From contig NZ_FMBW01000001.1 in assembly GCF_900091725.1 (NCBI RefSeq), positions 62,001 to 126,000 on the forward strand: a DNA stretch of 64,000 nucleotides, read 5' to 3'. Shown one piece after another: positions 27,346 to 39,900 of this stretch (position 1 is the stretch's first letter; the number at the start of each line of letters is the position of its first letter). Position numbers and translations under genes: made by a program. The stretch is from Streptomyces sp. DvalAA-43 (GTDB lineage Bacteria > Actinomycetota > Actinomycetes > Streptomycetales > Streptomycetaceae). Below the pieces are notes generated by a model. The model had not been told where the DNA came from and made no database searches. It saw nothing but the letters and a program-made list of their open reading frames with translations.

Positions 27346-30063
27346 ATGTCGACCCCGACTTCACAGAACTACGACGCCGACGACTACTGGGGGCAGGCCG
27401 TCACCAAGCTCACCGGCTATCCGATGCCCAGCCGGAAGGGCCTGTTCACCGGCCTGAGCAGCAAGGAGAAGAGCCCGCTCTTCCGGATGAGCCTGGACAA
27501 GATCGGTGTCCAGTCGGTGGTGGACGCGGCGAAGCAGGGGTCGCTGAAGAGTTCGGGCCAGGACTACGACCTGTACTTCTACAGCAACAAGGACGGCCGG
27601 GTGTCGATGTACCACGCCCGGCTGGTCTTCATCGGCTCCTTCATGTCGGAGAACGGGCGCAGCCGGGGGCTGGAGGCCAATGAGTCCCTGTCCGGCGGCA
27701 AGTACAAGGGTGCGTACGGCGACGACTTCGACATCGGCCCCCTGGGCCAGTACATGGGAGGGCCGGGGGCGGCCCTGGCTGCTCTGATAGGCGCGAAGAC
27801 CACGCAGGGGGCCTCCTTCAACGGCGCCTCGGTCCCGGACGCCAATGTGGTGGATCTCAATTCCTTCCAGCACACCGCCCAGGCCTTCGACCGGGCCGCC
27901 CAGTTCTTCGTGGACCAGACGGAGGTCCTCGCGGGGTGGGAGAAGTCGCTGGGAAGCGAGCAGTCCTCCTGGAAGGGCCAGGCGGCGGGAATCTTCTGGC
28001 AGCTGGTCCATCAGCTCAATGGAAACTACGACAACTACAAGCAGCAGCTGGGCGCGGGCGGCACGTTCGACGCCGTCGGGGACCCCGCGTTCACTCCGAA
28101 GTCCAATCACTCCAAACAGCTGATGGCCGCACAGCAGACGCTGCTGACCCAGGGGACGTCCCTGCAGACGGCGTGGAACGCGTGGATGGGGCGCAACGAG
28201 CACGACCCGCACTACTTCCTGATCAAGGTCCTGAACGACATCCTGACCTGGTTGACGGAGCACAACATCCCGTTCATCACGTCGACGACCATCCAGGGCA
28301 ACGCCGTCAACCCCAACTCCACCACGACGTACTCCACCAAGGAGGGTTTCCAGGAAGCCCACCCGGGCTACGGCGACCTCACCGACATCCAGAACTGGGC
28401 CAAGGTGGGCGAGGAGGCCGTACGGCAGTGGAACGAGTTCATCGATACGCCGCACCCGGACATCGAGGGGCTCCAGCTCGGCCTGAACGGCACGGCGCAG
28501 AAGGTGCTGTCCGACCTCAACAATGCCTGGATCGACGCCACCACACCGTTCCAGACGCCGCTCACCACCAAGAACACCGGGTCGCTGACGGAGTTCTACA
28601 CCAAGGAGAAGACCGACAAGGCCAAGGAGGAGACGGACAAGAACAACAGGGATCTCAACTCGGCCCTGGATGACCTCAACAAGGGCATCAATGACATGGG
28701 GAACAACGTCAGCAAGTCCCTCAACGACTTCGGTGGCGGGCCGGACGGACTGAAGGACCTGCTCAACAATCCCCGGACGACGGACCTCAACCCCGGTGGG
28801 GGCCCCGGTCTCGACGACAAGACCGGCAAGGACCTGGTCAACGACCTCAATCCCGGCAACGGGGACAAGACTCCGGGCAACGGCGACACGACGCATACGG
28901 GCCCGTTGAACCCGCTGTTCCCCGGACCCAACACCCCCAACCCTTCGGTCACCGCGCCCGACGGCACCACCGTCCAGCTCAACAAGGACCGCAACCCGGT
29001 CATGACGTTCCCCAACGGTGACAGGGCGACGTACGACCCGAAGACCGGGAAGTACACCGTCACTCCGAAGGACGGCAAGCCCACGGTCCACGACCTCAAC
29101 CCGGGCCAGAGCGTGACCAACCCGGACGGCAGTGTCACCAAGCTGAACAAGGACGGCACGCTCACCACCACGCACAAGGACGGCAGCAAGCAGATCGTCG
29201 ATCCGGAGACCGGCAAGGTCACCAACATCGACAAGAACGGCAAGGAGACGGTCAGCGATCTCAACCCCAAGAACGAATTCCAGTGGCCCCCCAACCCCAA
29301 GACCCACTTCACCCCGCCGCCGACCCACCAGGACCTCAACCACAACCTGAATCATGATCTGACCCGGGATCTGAATCGCGATCTCGACAGGAGCCTGCGC
29401 GACCTCAACCGGGATCTCCATCACGATCTCAATTCCCTCGGCGGGAACTCCCACTCGCTGAACAACTCCTCGTCCTCCGGTGGCGGTCGGCACCGGTCCG
29501 GCGGAAGCGACTACGAGGAGTACGACAACACCTTCCACCCGGGCGGAACGCTCGGGGCACCGCCCGGCACCGCGGCAGCCCCGCCTCCCACCACCGAGCT
29601 GGGCACGGGGCCGGGCACGGGCACGGGATCCGACCAGGACGGCTCCACCCCGCTCAACCCCGCGGGCAGCATGGGCGGCATGGGCATGGGTGGCATGGGC
29701 ATGGGCGGGATGGGCATGGGCGGGATGGGCATGGGCGGGATGGGCGGCGGCATGGGGGGTGGCGGGCAGGCCGGCGGTTCGTCGGGCGAACGCGTCCGCA
29801 ACGTCCTGGCGGAGAACGGCACCGGCGCCCGGGGCGGATCGTCCCGTACCAGTGGCCGACGCGGTGCCGAGGAGGAGCGCAGCGCCCGCAGGACCCGCAC
29901 TGCCACCAGCTCCACAGCCGCAGCCGGCGGCGTCGCGGGCGCCACCCAGGGCGGGCAGGCGACCGGCAGCAGCGGTGAGCGCGACCGGGTGCACTGGGTG
30001 GCCGAGGACGAGGACGTGTGGGGCGCGGAAGAGGGCGGCACACCCACGGTGGTCGGACGGTGA
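27346..30063 (+). CDS. AAWKG-type large type VII substrate candidate
   Basis: 905 residues. The N-terminal 330 residues are helical and contain a WXG-like turn, Trp209-Lys-Gly (SSWKGQAAGIFWQLV), which I recall from proteins named AAWKG family. The middle (about 420-650) is a set of short beta repeats (NPDGSVTKLNKDGTLTTTHK) punctuated by DLNP spacers. Then comes an Asp-Leu-Asn rich segment (RDLNRDLHHDLNS). The C-terminal third is low complexity, with GMGMGGM repeats. It is followed with a GTGA overlap by a YbaB-like gene. The domain order (helical WXG-like head, repeats, variable tail) is that of a large type VII exported protein. The start ATG 27346 has GGAG 8 bases upstream. Confidence 0.8.
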   Translation: MSTPTSQNYDADDYWGQAVTKLTGYPMPSRKGLFTGLSSKEKSPLFRMSLDKIGVQSVVDAAKQGSLKSSGQDYDLYFYSNKDGRVSMYHARLVFIGSFMSENGRSRGLEANESLSGGKYKGAYGDDFDIGPLGQYMGGPGAALAALIGAKTTQGASFNGASVPDANVVDLNSFQHTAQAFDRAAQFFVDQTEVLAGWEKSLGSEQSSWKGQAAGIFWQLVHQLNGNYDNYKQQLGAGGTFDAVGDPAFTPKSNHSKQLMAAQQTLLTQGTSLQTAWNAWMGRNEHDPHYFLIKVLNDILTWLTEHNIPFITSTTIQGNAVNPNSTTTYSTKEGFQEAHPGYGDLTDIQNWAKVGEEAVRQWNEFIDTPHPDIEGLQLGLNGTAQKVLSDLNNAWIDATTPFQTPLTTKNTGSLTEFYTKEKTDKAKEETDKNNRDLNSALDDLNKGINDMGNNVSKSLNDFGGGPDGLKDLLNNPRTTDLNPGGGPGLDDKTGKDLVNDLNPGNGDKTPGNGDTTHTGPLNPLFPGPNTPNPSVTAPDGTTVQLNKDRNPVMTFPNGDRATYDPKTGKYTVTPKDGKPTVHDLNPGQSVTNPDGSVTKLNKDGTLTTTHKDGSKQIVDPETGKVTNIDKNGKETVSDLNPKNEFQWPPNPKTHFTPPPTHQDLNHNLNHDLTRDLNRDLDRSLRDLNRDLHHDLNSLGGNSHSLNNSSSSGGGRHRSGGSDYEEYDNTFHPGGTLGAPPGTAAAPPPTTELGTGPGTGTGSDQDGSTPLNPAGSMGGMGMGGMGMGGMGMGGMGMGGMGGGMGGGGQAGGSSGERVRNVLAENGTGARGGSSRTSGRRGAEEERSARRTRTATSSTAAAGGVAGATQGGQATGSSGERDRVHWVAEDEDVWGAEEGGTPTVVGR
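29671..29760 (+). repeat. 15-bp coding tandem repeat (Met/Gly)
   Basis: About six units of ATGGGCGGGATGGGC encoding GMGMGGM repeats inside the AAWKG-type gene. The sequence is likely to vary in length between strains. Confidence 0.75.
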
Positions 30064-30566
30064 GCGGCGCGGTGAACGAGTCGTCGGAGAATTCGGGGCG
30101 CGGCGAGACATCGCCGTACGCCCGGTCCGTGGAGGCCCGGCTCGCCACGGCGATGGCGGAGCTGGAGGCCACCGAGAAGGGCGTGGCGAAGGCCGAGGCC
30201 GAACTGCGGCAGGCCACCCGCACCATCCGGTCGGCCGACCGGTCGGTGGAGGTCACCGTGGGTCCCCAGGGCGAGCTGACCGCCCTGCGGTTCCTGGCGG
30301 AGAAGTACCGGACCATGTCGCCCGGTGAGCTGTCCGGGTCCGTGCTGGAGGCGTTCGGGCGTGCGCGCATGGAGATGGCCCGGCATGTGATGCAGACCTT
30401 CGAGCCGTTCACCCGGCCGAGCACCGCCGTGCCCGAACTCACCGGCGTGGACGTCGACTGGGCGAAGATCTTCGGCCCGGAGGTACTCCAGGATCCGGAC
30501 GACCTGGCCCGGCAGGGCTCGGGGCACCGCCTGCGTGACGAGATAGACGAGGACGAGGAGCGCTGA
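30060..30566 (+). CDS. YbaB/EbfC-like (EspL-like) protein
   Basis: 168 residues. A coiled helix (ARLATAMAELEATEKGVAKAE) is followed by the YbaB-type beta sheet and helix (VEVTVGPQGELTALRFL, then MSPGELSGSVLEAFGRARMEMARH), and the C-terminus is acidic. YbaB proteins bind DNA; in mycobacteria the YbaB-like EspL is encoded in ESX-1 and supports substrate stability, so a chaperone-like role beside the type VII substrates is a reasonable inference. The start GTG 30060 overlaps the previous stop (GTGA). The next gene starts 7 bases after the stop. Confidence 0.8.
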   Translation: MSGAVNESSENSGRGETSPYARSVEARLATAMAELEATEKGVAKAEAELRQATRTIRSADRSVEVTVGPQGELTALRFLAEKYRTMSPGELSGSVLEAFGRARMEMARHVMQTFEPFTRPSTAVPELTGVDVDWAKIFGPEVLQDPDDLARQGSGHRLRDEIDEDEER

Positions 30567-30573
30567 ACACCCC

Positions 30574-30918
30574 ATGAGCGACGAGTATTTCGCCGAGCCG
30601 GCCCGTATCCAGGCCGGACTGCGCCAGATGTTCTCGATCAGCTCGTCGTTCGGGTCGATGGTGGACGACTTCGTCGCCGACGTCCGTGCGACGCGCGACT
30701 GGCCGGGCCAGGACGACAGCTTCGCCCTGGAGGTCATCCCCCAGGAGCAGAAGGAGCGGGAGAGCTGCACCGACACCTCGATCGCGCTGTCCGAAGCGGT
30801 GAGCGGGATCTCCCACGGAACGTCGGTCAACCTGACCTCGATCCTCTCCAACCAGAGCAACATCCTGGACTCCATCCAGGATCACCGGATCAGAACCAAC
30901 AACAGCGGCAAGCGCTGA
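30574..30918 (+). CDS. Small WXG-like (WPG) protein
   Basis: 114 residues, helical. Two helices flank Trp43-Pro-Gly (TRDWPGQDDSFALEV), a WXG-type turn; the second helix contains a run of Ser/Asn. It is encoded between the YbaB-like protein and the 3879-residue giant, 19 bases upstream of the latter. By analogy with partner proteins of large type VII effectors, it may pair with the N-terminal helical domain of the giant to form the export-competent four-helix bundle. This pairing is inferred. No family name beyond WXG100-like can be given. Confidence 0.75.
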   Translation: MSDEYFAEPARIQAGLRQMFSISSSFGSMVDDFVADVRATRDWPGQDDSFALEVIPQEQKERESCTDTSIALSEAVSGISHGTSVNLTSILSNQSNILDSIQDHRIRTNNSGKR

Positions 30919-30937
30919 CGGCAGAGAGCACGGCCCC

Positions 30938-33900
30938 ATGTCCATCAAGGCGACGCCCGAGCTGAACAACCTGCTGTTCGTCCTCATCGGTGAACGACTG
31001 TTGCAGGCGGACGAGGATCTGGCGTACGCCAGCCGCAGGCCGTACCACCGGCTCTCCGGTCGCCTCACGGACCTGTCCAGTGAGATCGAGGGGTCGGTCG
31101 TCGGGATCAGCAGGTCGCTGCCGCCGCAGGTGGGCGCGAACTACCTGCAGTCGATGAGGCTCTTCATCGACAACGGGGGTACCAACCATCTCCGGGAGTT
31201 CTCCGACCAGCTGAAGACCATCGGTGACGGGCGCACCGAGACGTCGATGAACATCACCGAGTCCAAGTGGCAGATCATCGCCGAGCTGATCCGGCTGATG
31301 ATCGAGCTGCTGGTCATCTTCGTCATGTCGTTCTTCACCGCGGGGACCACGGCGAGCGACGCCGCGGTGGCGAAGGGCCGCAGCCGGGTGGTGGTGCTCA
31401 CCGCCCTGGACACGCTGCTGAAGCGTACGCATCTGATGCCGAGCCTGAGCGAGGCGTTCGAAGAGGCGTTCATGAACTTCGCGGTCCGCCTCGCCATGAT
31501 GGCGGCGGGGCCCGACGGGCGCCGGCCGAAGGGGTTCGACTGGAAGGCCATCGCCCAGGACGGTGTCTTCGGCGCGTTCGCGGGCCTGTTCCACGGCGTG
31601 TTCTCGTCCGGCATGGGCAAGTTCCTGAAGAACTTCAAGGGCCCGAATCCGACCAAGAACCTCACCAAGGACGTGACCGGCAAGGTTCCTCCGCCGAAGT
31701 TCTCCGTGAAGAACCTGGTCAAGACCGGGGTGAAGGACACGAAGGACTTCCTGGTCTCGGGTGGTTCGGAAGCCGTCGCGGAGATCGTGGCCGGTGGCCT
31801 CATGACGGGGAAGTGGTCGACGAGCTGGGACACCTTCCTCGGTTCCGGAATCAGCGGCAAGGCCGAGTCGGTGCTCAGCAGCGGCGCGGCCAAGCCCGGA
31901 AACTGGGTGCAGAACAACTTCAAGAACATACCGACGTCGAGCCGGAACGACGGGAACGGCACGGGGTCGGACTCCGGGGGCGGGACGGACTCCGGTACGG
32001 GGACGAGCACCGGGAACACGACCGCGACGAGTCCGGGAGCAGGCACCGGAAGCGGGTCGGGAACGGGCGCCGGCGGAGGCTCGGGAAGCAGGAAGGGCAG
32101 CAACCCGACGAACGACACCGATGCCCCGGGCCGGACGGAATCGACCGACCAGCCGGGACATACGGAGGAGACCGGGCAGAACGAGCAGACCGACCAGCCG
32201 GGGGAGAACGGGCACACGGGGCCGACGTCCAAGACGCCGCCCTCGGGTTCGACGAACCCGTCGGACTCCGACGGGCCGCCCACCAAGGAGTCCGTCAACA
32301 CCTCCAGCAAGGACGACCAGGTCCACACGGCTCCCAGCGGCGACACCCACGACACCTCACGCGGTGACCAGCAGCAGAACGACGACGCCGCACCCTCGCG
32401 GGACGAGCGGACACCGCAGACGCAGCAGACGCAGCAGGATTCCGAGGCCACGCCCCCGCAGACGGACACAGACACGGGCGCGGACACGAACACGGACACG
32501 ACTGCGGAGACGAAGGCCGACGAAACGGGCGAGTCGAACGGGTCGAACGGGTCGAACGGGTCGAACGACTCGCGCAGCCCCGACGACGACACCGAACCCA
32601 GCACTGGATTGCTCACGGAGGACGGCTCCTCCGACACCGGGCAGTTGCCGTCCGCCCCGGAATCCCCCGCCACACCGCAGGCCACTCCCCCCACCGACAT
32701 GGCGAACCACCGCCCGGGAGCCACCCCGCCGCCGCAGGAGACCGCCCTCCGCCGAGAGCTGTCGAAGCAGCTGACCGACAACAAGGGCGGCGTCACGATC
32801 TTCGTCGACGGCGCGGCCGACATCGACCATCAGGCCGCCGCCACGCTGCTGATGGGGTCTCTCGATGGACTGGGCTACAAGGGACCCATCACCGCGATCG
32901 TCCCCGCCGACGTCCGGAAGAAGCTTGAGCCACTGCTGAGCGACGAGCTCAGCGCGCGTGTCACCTGGGAATCGCGGACGTTCGACCCCGACATCCCGAC
33001 GGCCGACCGCCGGGCATCCGGCGAGTCGGGGGCTCAAGGGCTCGTCCTGGTCGCGGCGGGCGACCGGCTCGACCACGACGGTGACGCGGCGACCCGGTTC
33101 CTGAACTTCATGGGGGCCGACCAGGCGGTCGTACTCGGCCCCTCCGCCCGGGACACCTCACGTCGCTACCGGTACAGCAGGCCGGACGCCGATTCCGTCA
33201 CCGAGGTCACCGATCTGGAGACCGTCGAGGAATCCTACGAGTCCCACGCCCCGGTCGACCGCCGACCGACGACACCCCCCGTTGCCGTGTCCAGCCGCCC
33301 CGACCCGGCGAACCGCCCGCCGACCTCCAGCCGTTCGACGCTCCCCACCGACGACGGTCGAACGAGGACCGAGAGCCGGGAACCCACGCCCGTACCCGCA
33401 TCGGACCTCGCCCCCGAAGTAGAGCCGGCACCCGCGTTCACGTCGGCCACCGGCCCCGTACGCAAGCCGGAGACGGAACCGGAACCGAAGAAGAAGGAGC
33501 AGGAGCGAACGCCGGAACCGAGGCCGGAACCGGTCAACGACGCCGAAACCGAGACGGCCCAGAACGACGCACCGATCACGAACGCGCATCCGCCCGTCGC
33601 CGCCGGTTCCTCCGGGACGCCTCCCCGGCTCGTTCTCAGATCCGCCCGCTCGACCGACGACCCCACGACCGACTCGGACGACATCGTCCGGCACACGATC
33701 ACGGACAACTCGTCCGACTCGTCGTTCCTCGCCTCGTACAGCCCGTCCGACTGGTCGCAGCGGGGCCAGCGTTTCAGCACGGTCGTCACCTCACCGACGT
33801 ACCAGGACCACCACCACAGCGAACAGTCCCTCTACCGCAAGCCTCGCCAACTGCCCTGGCACGACCAGAAGGTGTCCTTCTTCGCGGCACACGGCACCCC

Positions 33901-36900
33901 CACCCGGGTGAAGCTGACGAAGAACGACGGCACCGAGATCGTGATCAGCGGCCGGGAGCTCGGCCGCTATCTGGAACACTCCGCCGACCTCGGTCCGAAG
34001 GACCGCCCCATCGTGCTGTACGCCTGCGCCACCGGCGCCGCGCCCACGCACGGCGGACTCTCCGTCGCCCAGCACGTGGCCAACCTGACGGGCCGGACGG
34101 TGTACGCACCCACCACGACCGCGGGTACGGCGATCGACTCCGCGCAGCAGATACGCCCGGTGCTCTTCCGTGACAGTGCGGAGAATCCCGGCCAGTGGGT
34201 GTCGTACGCCCCCGAGCCGTCCGGGGCCGAGCTCACCGTGCTCGCACGCGCGGCGGGTCTGCACCCCCCGGCGGACACCGAGGGCACTCCGGACACCGCA
34301 GGCTCCTCGACCGCCACCGGCTCCCCGGTCTCCGAGGACACCCCGGGGCCGTGGGCCACCACACGTACGCTCCAACTCGTCCGCACTCTGCGCGGCACCT
34401 TCGGCCCACAGATCGAGCAGTCCCCCGGCCACCACGATCTGCTGGCCGCACTCGGTTCACTGGACAACGAGCGCTTCGGCGGGGACGACTCCGTCTGGGC
34501 ACCGTACCGCGACGGACGGATGACGCCCGATCTGCTGCGCCGGATCACCGATGAGCTGTCGGGGACCGACCGGCCCGGCCTGGAGCGGTACGCGGATCTG
34601 TTCAGCCGGGTAGGCACAGCGTCCGGCGGGAGCGGGGTCGGGCCGGATGCCGGTGCGCATCAGGACGACGCCCGGTCCCCCTCCCGAGACGTCACGCAGG
34701 AAGCGGGCGAGTCGTCCCAGGCACAGCCATCGACATCCACCGCAGGCATCACGAACACCGCGAACACTACAAACACCGCGAACACTACGAACACCACGAA
34801 CACTACGAACACCACAGACGCCACGAACACCACGGACGCCGTGGAGACCGAAGCGGTGGTCCAGCTCGTGGCGGCGCAGCTCGACACCCAGCGCCCGGCC
34901 ACCGTCGACACCGCCATGACGCCGGCTCCGGCTGCGGGCGCGATCCAGCAGTTCCCCGGCGACCTGCGACTGCCCGCGTACATCACAGGAGACGGCGAGA
35001 ACGGCGATTCGGCCTTCACCTACGGTCAGAGCGAAGTGACCCAACGCGGCGTCGAGAACATACTGGCGCACATCGACTCGTCGGCGTTGCCCGTTCCCGC
35101 CCGGAACGCCGCCCGTGCCGAGAACAACCCCCTCGCCGAACTGGAACAGGCACTCAGGACGTCACCCCATGTGTTCCACGGGGACGGCTGGGTCTCGGCC
35201 CCGTTCAAGGACACCTCGGGACGCATCCGCCAACTGCGGGTCTCCCAACGGCCGCAGGCTCCCTGGTCGATGCTCACCAACGCGACCGGCGATCCGATCA
35301 CGCTCGACCCGGTGAAGGTGGACCAGATCCATCGCTCCCAGATCACCTCCGGAAAGTCCCAGACGGTCAGCTCCGCACGGCAGTTCGGCCTCTCGGTTCC
35401 TCTGGGGCCGCCCAGCGGTCCCATCAAGCCGTTCGGACGCGTGGGCCTCACCCTGGGCTTCACGAAGTCCGTCGACTTCAACCTCCAGGACCAGACCCTG
35501 AGCCAGGTGGAGAGTCGTCACGGCGACGAATCACATCTCTACCTGGGCGATGTGATGTACACGGTCGAGCTGACGGACCCGGCGCCCAAGAAGCCCACCG
35601 CCGTGAACCGGATCGCCAGGCGGCTCGGCATGCCGGACACCCACCAGGAGGCGGGGCAGCCCGCGCCGCTCACGTTCGGTGTGAAGGACGGCCTGCTGCT
35701 CCGCCTCCCGGACAACCTGACCGTCATTCCCACGGCGGAGCACGCACCGGAAGTGATGGCGCTCGGCGAGCACAGCGACTACCGCATGGTGCACACCGAG
35801 GGAGTCGGGCCGGTGTCGGACATCCACGCGTGGGCGGTCGGCGAGACCGGAGCGGTGGTCGGCTCGACGATGCACGCCGAGATCACCCGGTTCCTCAGCT
35901 CGGAGAACTTCATCCGGCTCGCGGACCGGATGGCGCACGGGCCGGTCACCAGTCAGCCCCTGTTCACGGAATCCGGCACACCCGCCGGTCTGCTGGTCGT
36001 GGACAAGGTCGTGCCCGGAAGGGCCACCCGTATCTCGGGGACGAGCGCGGTGGAGATGCGGGACGCCATTCAGCGGGTCATCAAGAACGACCGGAGTACG
36101 TCGACGGCATACAGCCAGGACGTCCAGATCACCGTGGGTCCCAGCTTCTCCTTCGCCCAATACGCGACGAGCGCGGCACAGCCACGCGTACAGGCGGCCT
36201 TCTTCGCCCAGGGCGGCAACCGCTCCACCCGGACCACCGGCTTCGGCGGCGCGGGCAGTCGCAAGACGGTGGGGCGTGCCAAGAAGGTCCGCACCGAGCT
36301 CTATCTGGTGCAGAAGACGGTCCACGTCCGCAAAACCGGACAAGAACATGCCACCCCGCACACCATCTGGGCGGTCGACCGGATGACCCGTGCGGAGGCA
36401 CGCCGCCTGGCCGGCTGGGACGACGGATCGACGCTGCGTACCCGAACCGCGCCAACCTCCCGAACCACACACCCCGCTCCCGAGAGTTCTCCCGCGGCCG
36501 GGGGGAGCAACGAGGTCACCGCTGCCGCGAACGCCAGCAACGCCGTCACCGCGCCCGCGACCACGCAGCCGGGCGAACCGACGGCTCCGGTCTACCTGCC
36601 CGAGAACCATCCGACCCTGCTCGGCATGGCCCGGGTGGAGGCATTCCTCCCCGGCGACGGCCCCAGCGCGCCCCCGAGTACATCCCCGAACACCACCGAC
36701 AATGCGGCCGGTTCGTCCACGACCCCGCCCACCACCCCGCCGCCCACGTCCCCGCCCGCCAATGCGTTCCTCACGGAACTGACGGACAACGTGATCGCGG
36801 CCGTCGCCGAGCGGCACCCCGGCATCGTCGCCCCCCTCGCGGACTTCACGGGGCCCACGGACAAGACGAAGGGGTGGCGGGGCAACAACCACTTCAGCGC

Positions 36901-39900
36901 GGCTCTGCTGAACACGATCACCCTCATGGACGCCCTCAGCCATCACAGCATGGCGGGACAGCTGGAATCGTTCGTCTCCGACGGCGTACGCATCCGGCTC
37001 GTCGACACCACGGGCACCAAGCGGAAGTACCGGACGATCCTGGTCAAGGGCGCCCTGACCGGACGCCGCTACGAGGGCACCCGCAACGAACTGATCCTGC
37101 GGAGCAGTACGCACGCGAATCAGCGGCTGGACAGTTCGGGCACGGTGTCCCACACCAGGGAGTTCGGCATCGACGTCGGAGTCTCGGCACGTCAGAACGC
37201 CGCCGACGCCTTCGGGCAGCCGCTCAACAGCGGCGTGATCTCCCCTGCGGGCCGGTACGCCTGGCAGAAGAACCGCAAGACCGGTTCCGGCGCCACGGTC
37301 GCCTACGAGCCCCTGCACGCCACGTCGGGGCCGTCCCATGTGTTCAGTTACCAGCTGGACGTGAGCGTCACCAGCGGCGGGTTCTGGCGCTTCCGCCAGC
37401 CGCTGCGGGTCCTCGGTGTGCTCGGCACGGGATATTCCGTCGGGCGCAACACGGAGGTCGATCTGATCGGCGGCGCGGCGACCCGGCCGGCGATGACCGG
37501 GCGGATCCTGCTCAACGTGCCCGACGAGCACATCCCGACGAGCCCGCCGAAGCCGTCGACCACCGCCCTCGCCGTATCGCCACTGACCACCCGGGAGGTT
37601 CAGGCCCTGCTGGACGGCTCACCGGAGCCGACGACCTCGGACACCAAGGGCAAGGGCCGCGCCACGGACGGGCCCGCGGACGGCATGGAGCTCACGACGC
37701 CTCCGAAGTCGCAGCATCCGTTCGGGAACCTGCCGCACCAGGTCATCGGCGTCGCCGGCAGCTCCGAACTGACCCAGCGGGTCCAGACGACCCTCCAGCA
37801 GGGCTCCGGCGACGCCTGGCAGTTCACTCTGTACGGGTCCACGCCGCACGACGCGGTGATGCGCCAGTTCCAGCCGCAGGTCATCGCCTCGTTCCTGGAC
37901 CAGTCGATCAGCAACTCCGGCATGCGCATGGTCGAGTTGTTCGGCGCCGGCCCGTACGTCAACCGGATGGGCCGGCTCACCCACCGGGTCAGCTTGCAGA
38001 ACGCGCTCGTGCAGTCGAAGCCCGTCTCGGTGGAGACGGAGCAGACGCTCGGTGCCGAGACCCAGGTCAACCACGCGACGACCTCGGTCACGGTGGCCAA
38101 GCTGAACCTCGGGTTCGCCTACGCGCGCAGCCACGACGGCCGGCCCTCCCCCGTCGGCACGTACGGCCTGGTCCTGAACGGGACGTGGAGCGACGGCCGG
38201 ACGGCGACGGTGACGAACACGGTGGCGGTGGACAACGACCGGGACGACGAGAGCCCGAAGTACCTGGTCAGCGCCGATATCAAGCATGAGGTCGGGTTCT
38301 CGACCCGTGCCAACGGGCTGGCCGGTCCGTTGCGCGTCGTGCTGCCGGCGCTGCAGTCGCACTTCGCGGGATTCCAGCTGTCCCTGCCGGGCGGCTGGCT
38401 CGGCCATGTGCCGGAGAAGACCGCGCACCGAATCGGCCTGGTCGGCGCCACGCTTCCCCCGGCGCCTCGCTACCAGGAGGACTCCTGGTCCCCGGCGCCC
38501 TGGCTGAGGGACACGCCGTTCGGTTCGTTCCCGGTCAACTCCCTGGACTCCGCCAAGGCAGCGCAGGACTTCGCCAAGCTCCTCAAGTCGAGGGGGGTGG
38601 ACGACGCCGGACGGGACCACATCCTCGACATGGTGACGCCGCGTGCGCTGCTCGCCCTGCGGCAGCAGATGTCCGCCACCGGGGGTGGCGTCACCGCGGT
38701 GACCCGCACCGCCTGGAGCAGCCTCGGCGAGGTGCACATCGGCTCGCAGCGGGCCACGGTGCGCATCGAACTCATCCAGACGGAAACGGAATTCGACGGG
38801 ATCGACCACAGCGTCACGTTCCAGGAGACCCTCGGCATGACCGAGACCGTCGACGTGGCCATCAGCAAGGCCCGTTCGCGGGCGGCGGGTTTCTCGATCA
38901 CCGAAGCGCTACGGACCGGGAACCCGAAGGTTCCCAACGCGGGCCCGGCACTCTCCGAGTCCATCTCCGCCACCCAGCAGAGAGCCGCCACCACGTCGAC
39001 GGCCCGCCTGAAGAACTACACGTTCTACCCCAACGAGCCCCACGCCGACTTCCTCGTCCAGTACGAGCTCCGCATGGTCCTGGTGAACTCCGACGGAACG
39101 GAGCTCTCATCGGGGAACTCCTCGGTCGGCACCCTGCGGGAGCAGCTGCCGCTGAGCCTGGCCGTGCCGGACATCGATGACGCCCCGGCCGAGAACCAGG
39201 CCTCCGCATCGGCCTCGCAGCAGATTTCCGAGATCCAGGAGATCCAGGAAACACGGCCCCAGCGGAATACCGTTGTCAGTCCGGCGCAGCGTGTGAGCCC
39301 GCCCCCCACGGTCACGGTCCGGCGTCCCGGACAGCTCACGGACGCGGAGATCACCGCGTGGCGGCAACAGGGCGTGCCCCAGGCGTTCACCATGCCGGCC
39401 AACGGATTCATGCCGCGTCGGATCACCCAGGCCGATACGGCGCTGAACGCCGCCCAGCTCGCCATGGCCAAGGCCTACAACGCCAAGCTCCCGCACCTGC
39501 CGCGTTCCGCCAATAACACCCGCCTCACCGGCCAGGCGTTGACGCAGGTCGTGGCAGCAGCCCGGAAGAGTGGTCCCGCACCCCAGGGCGGGGCCTCGGG
39601 GCAGGCTCTCTCCGACGGGCTGTCGAGCACACAGACGGCGGCCTTCTTCGCCAACACCGCGACGGACAGCGGCTATCTGGCCGCCGCGCTGCACGATGAC
39701 GCCCTCGTCATGGACACCCAGGGCAGCTACCGGTTGTTCTCCAAGCCCCGGCTGGGGGAAGCGGTACTGCTGAGCGTGGCCGCGGAGGCCACGATGGAGA
39801 GCCCCGAGCGGCAGACCACGAGCGCGGACACCACGAGCGCGGAGACCGGCGCGCAGAGCACGACCATCAATGCCACCATCGGCACGGCCGCACCGTCGGT

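Noticed and set aside
27361..30111. Minus-strand ORF of 916 codons opposite the AAWKG gene
   Set aside because: Composition mirrors the plus-strand codons (Val/Arg/Gly shadow), no ribosome site, and the plus-strand gene has clear repeats and WKG turn.
35531..37531. Minus-strand ORF of 666 codons inside the giant gene
   Set aside because: Shadow of the giant's coding strand. No domain-like sequence.
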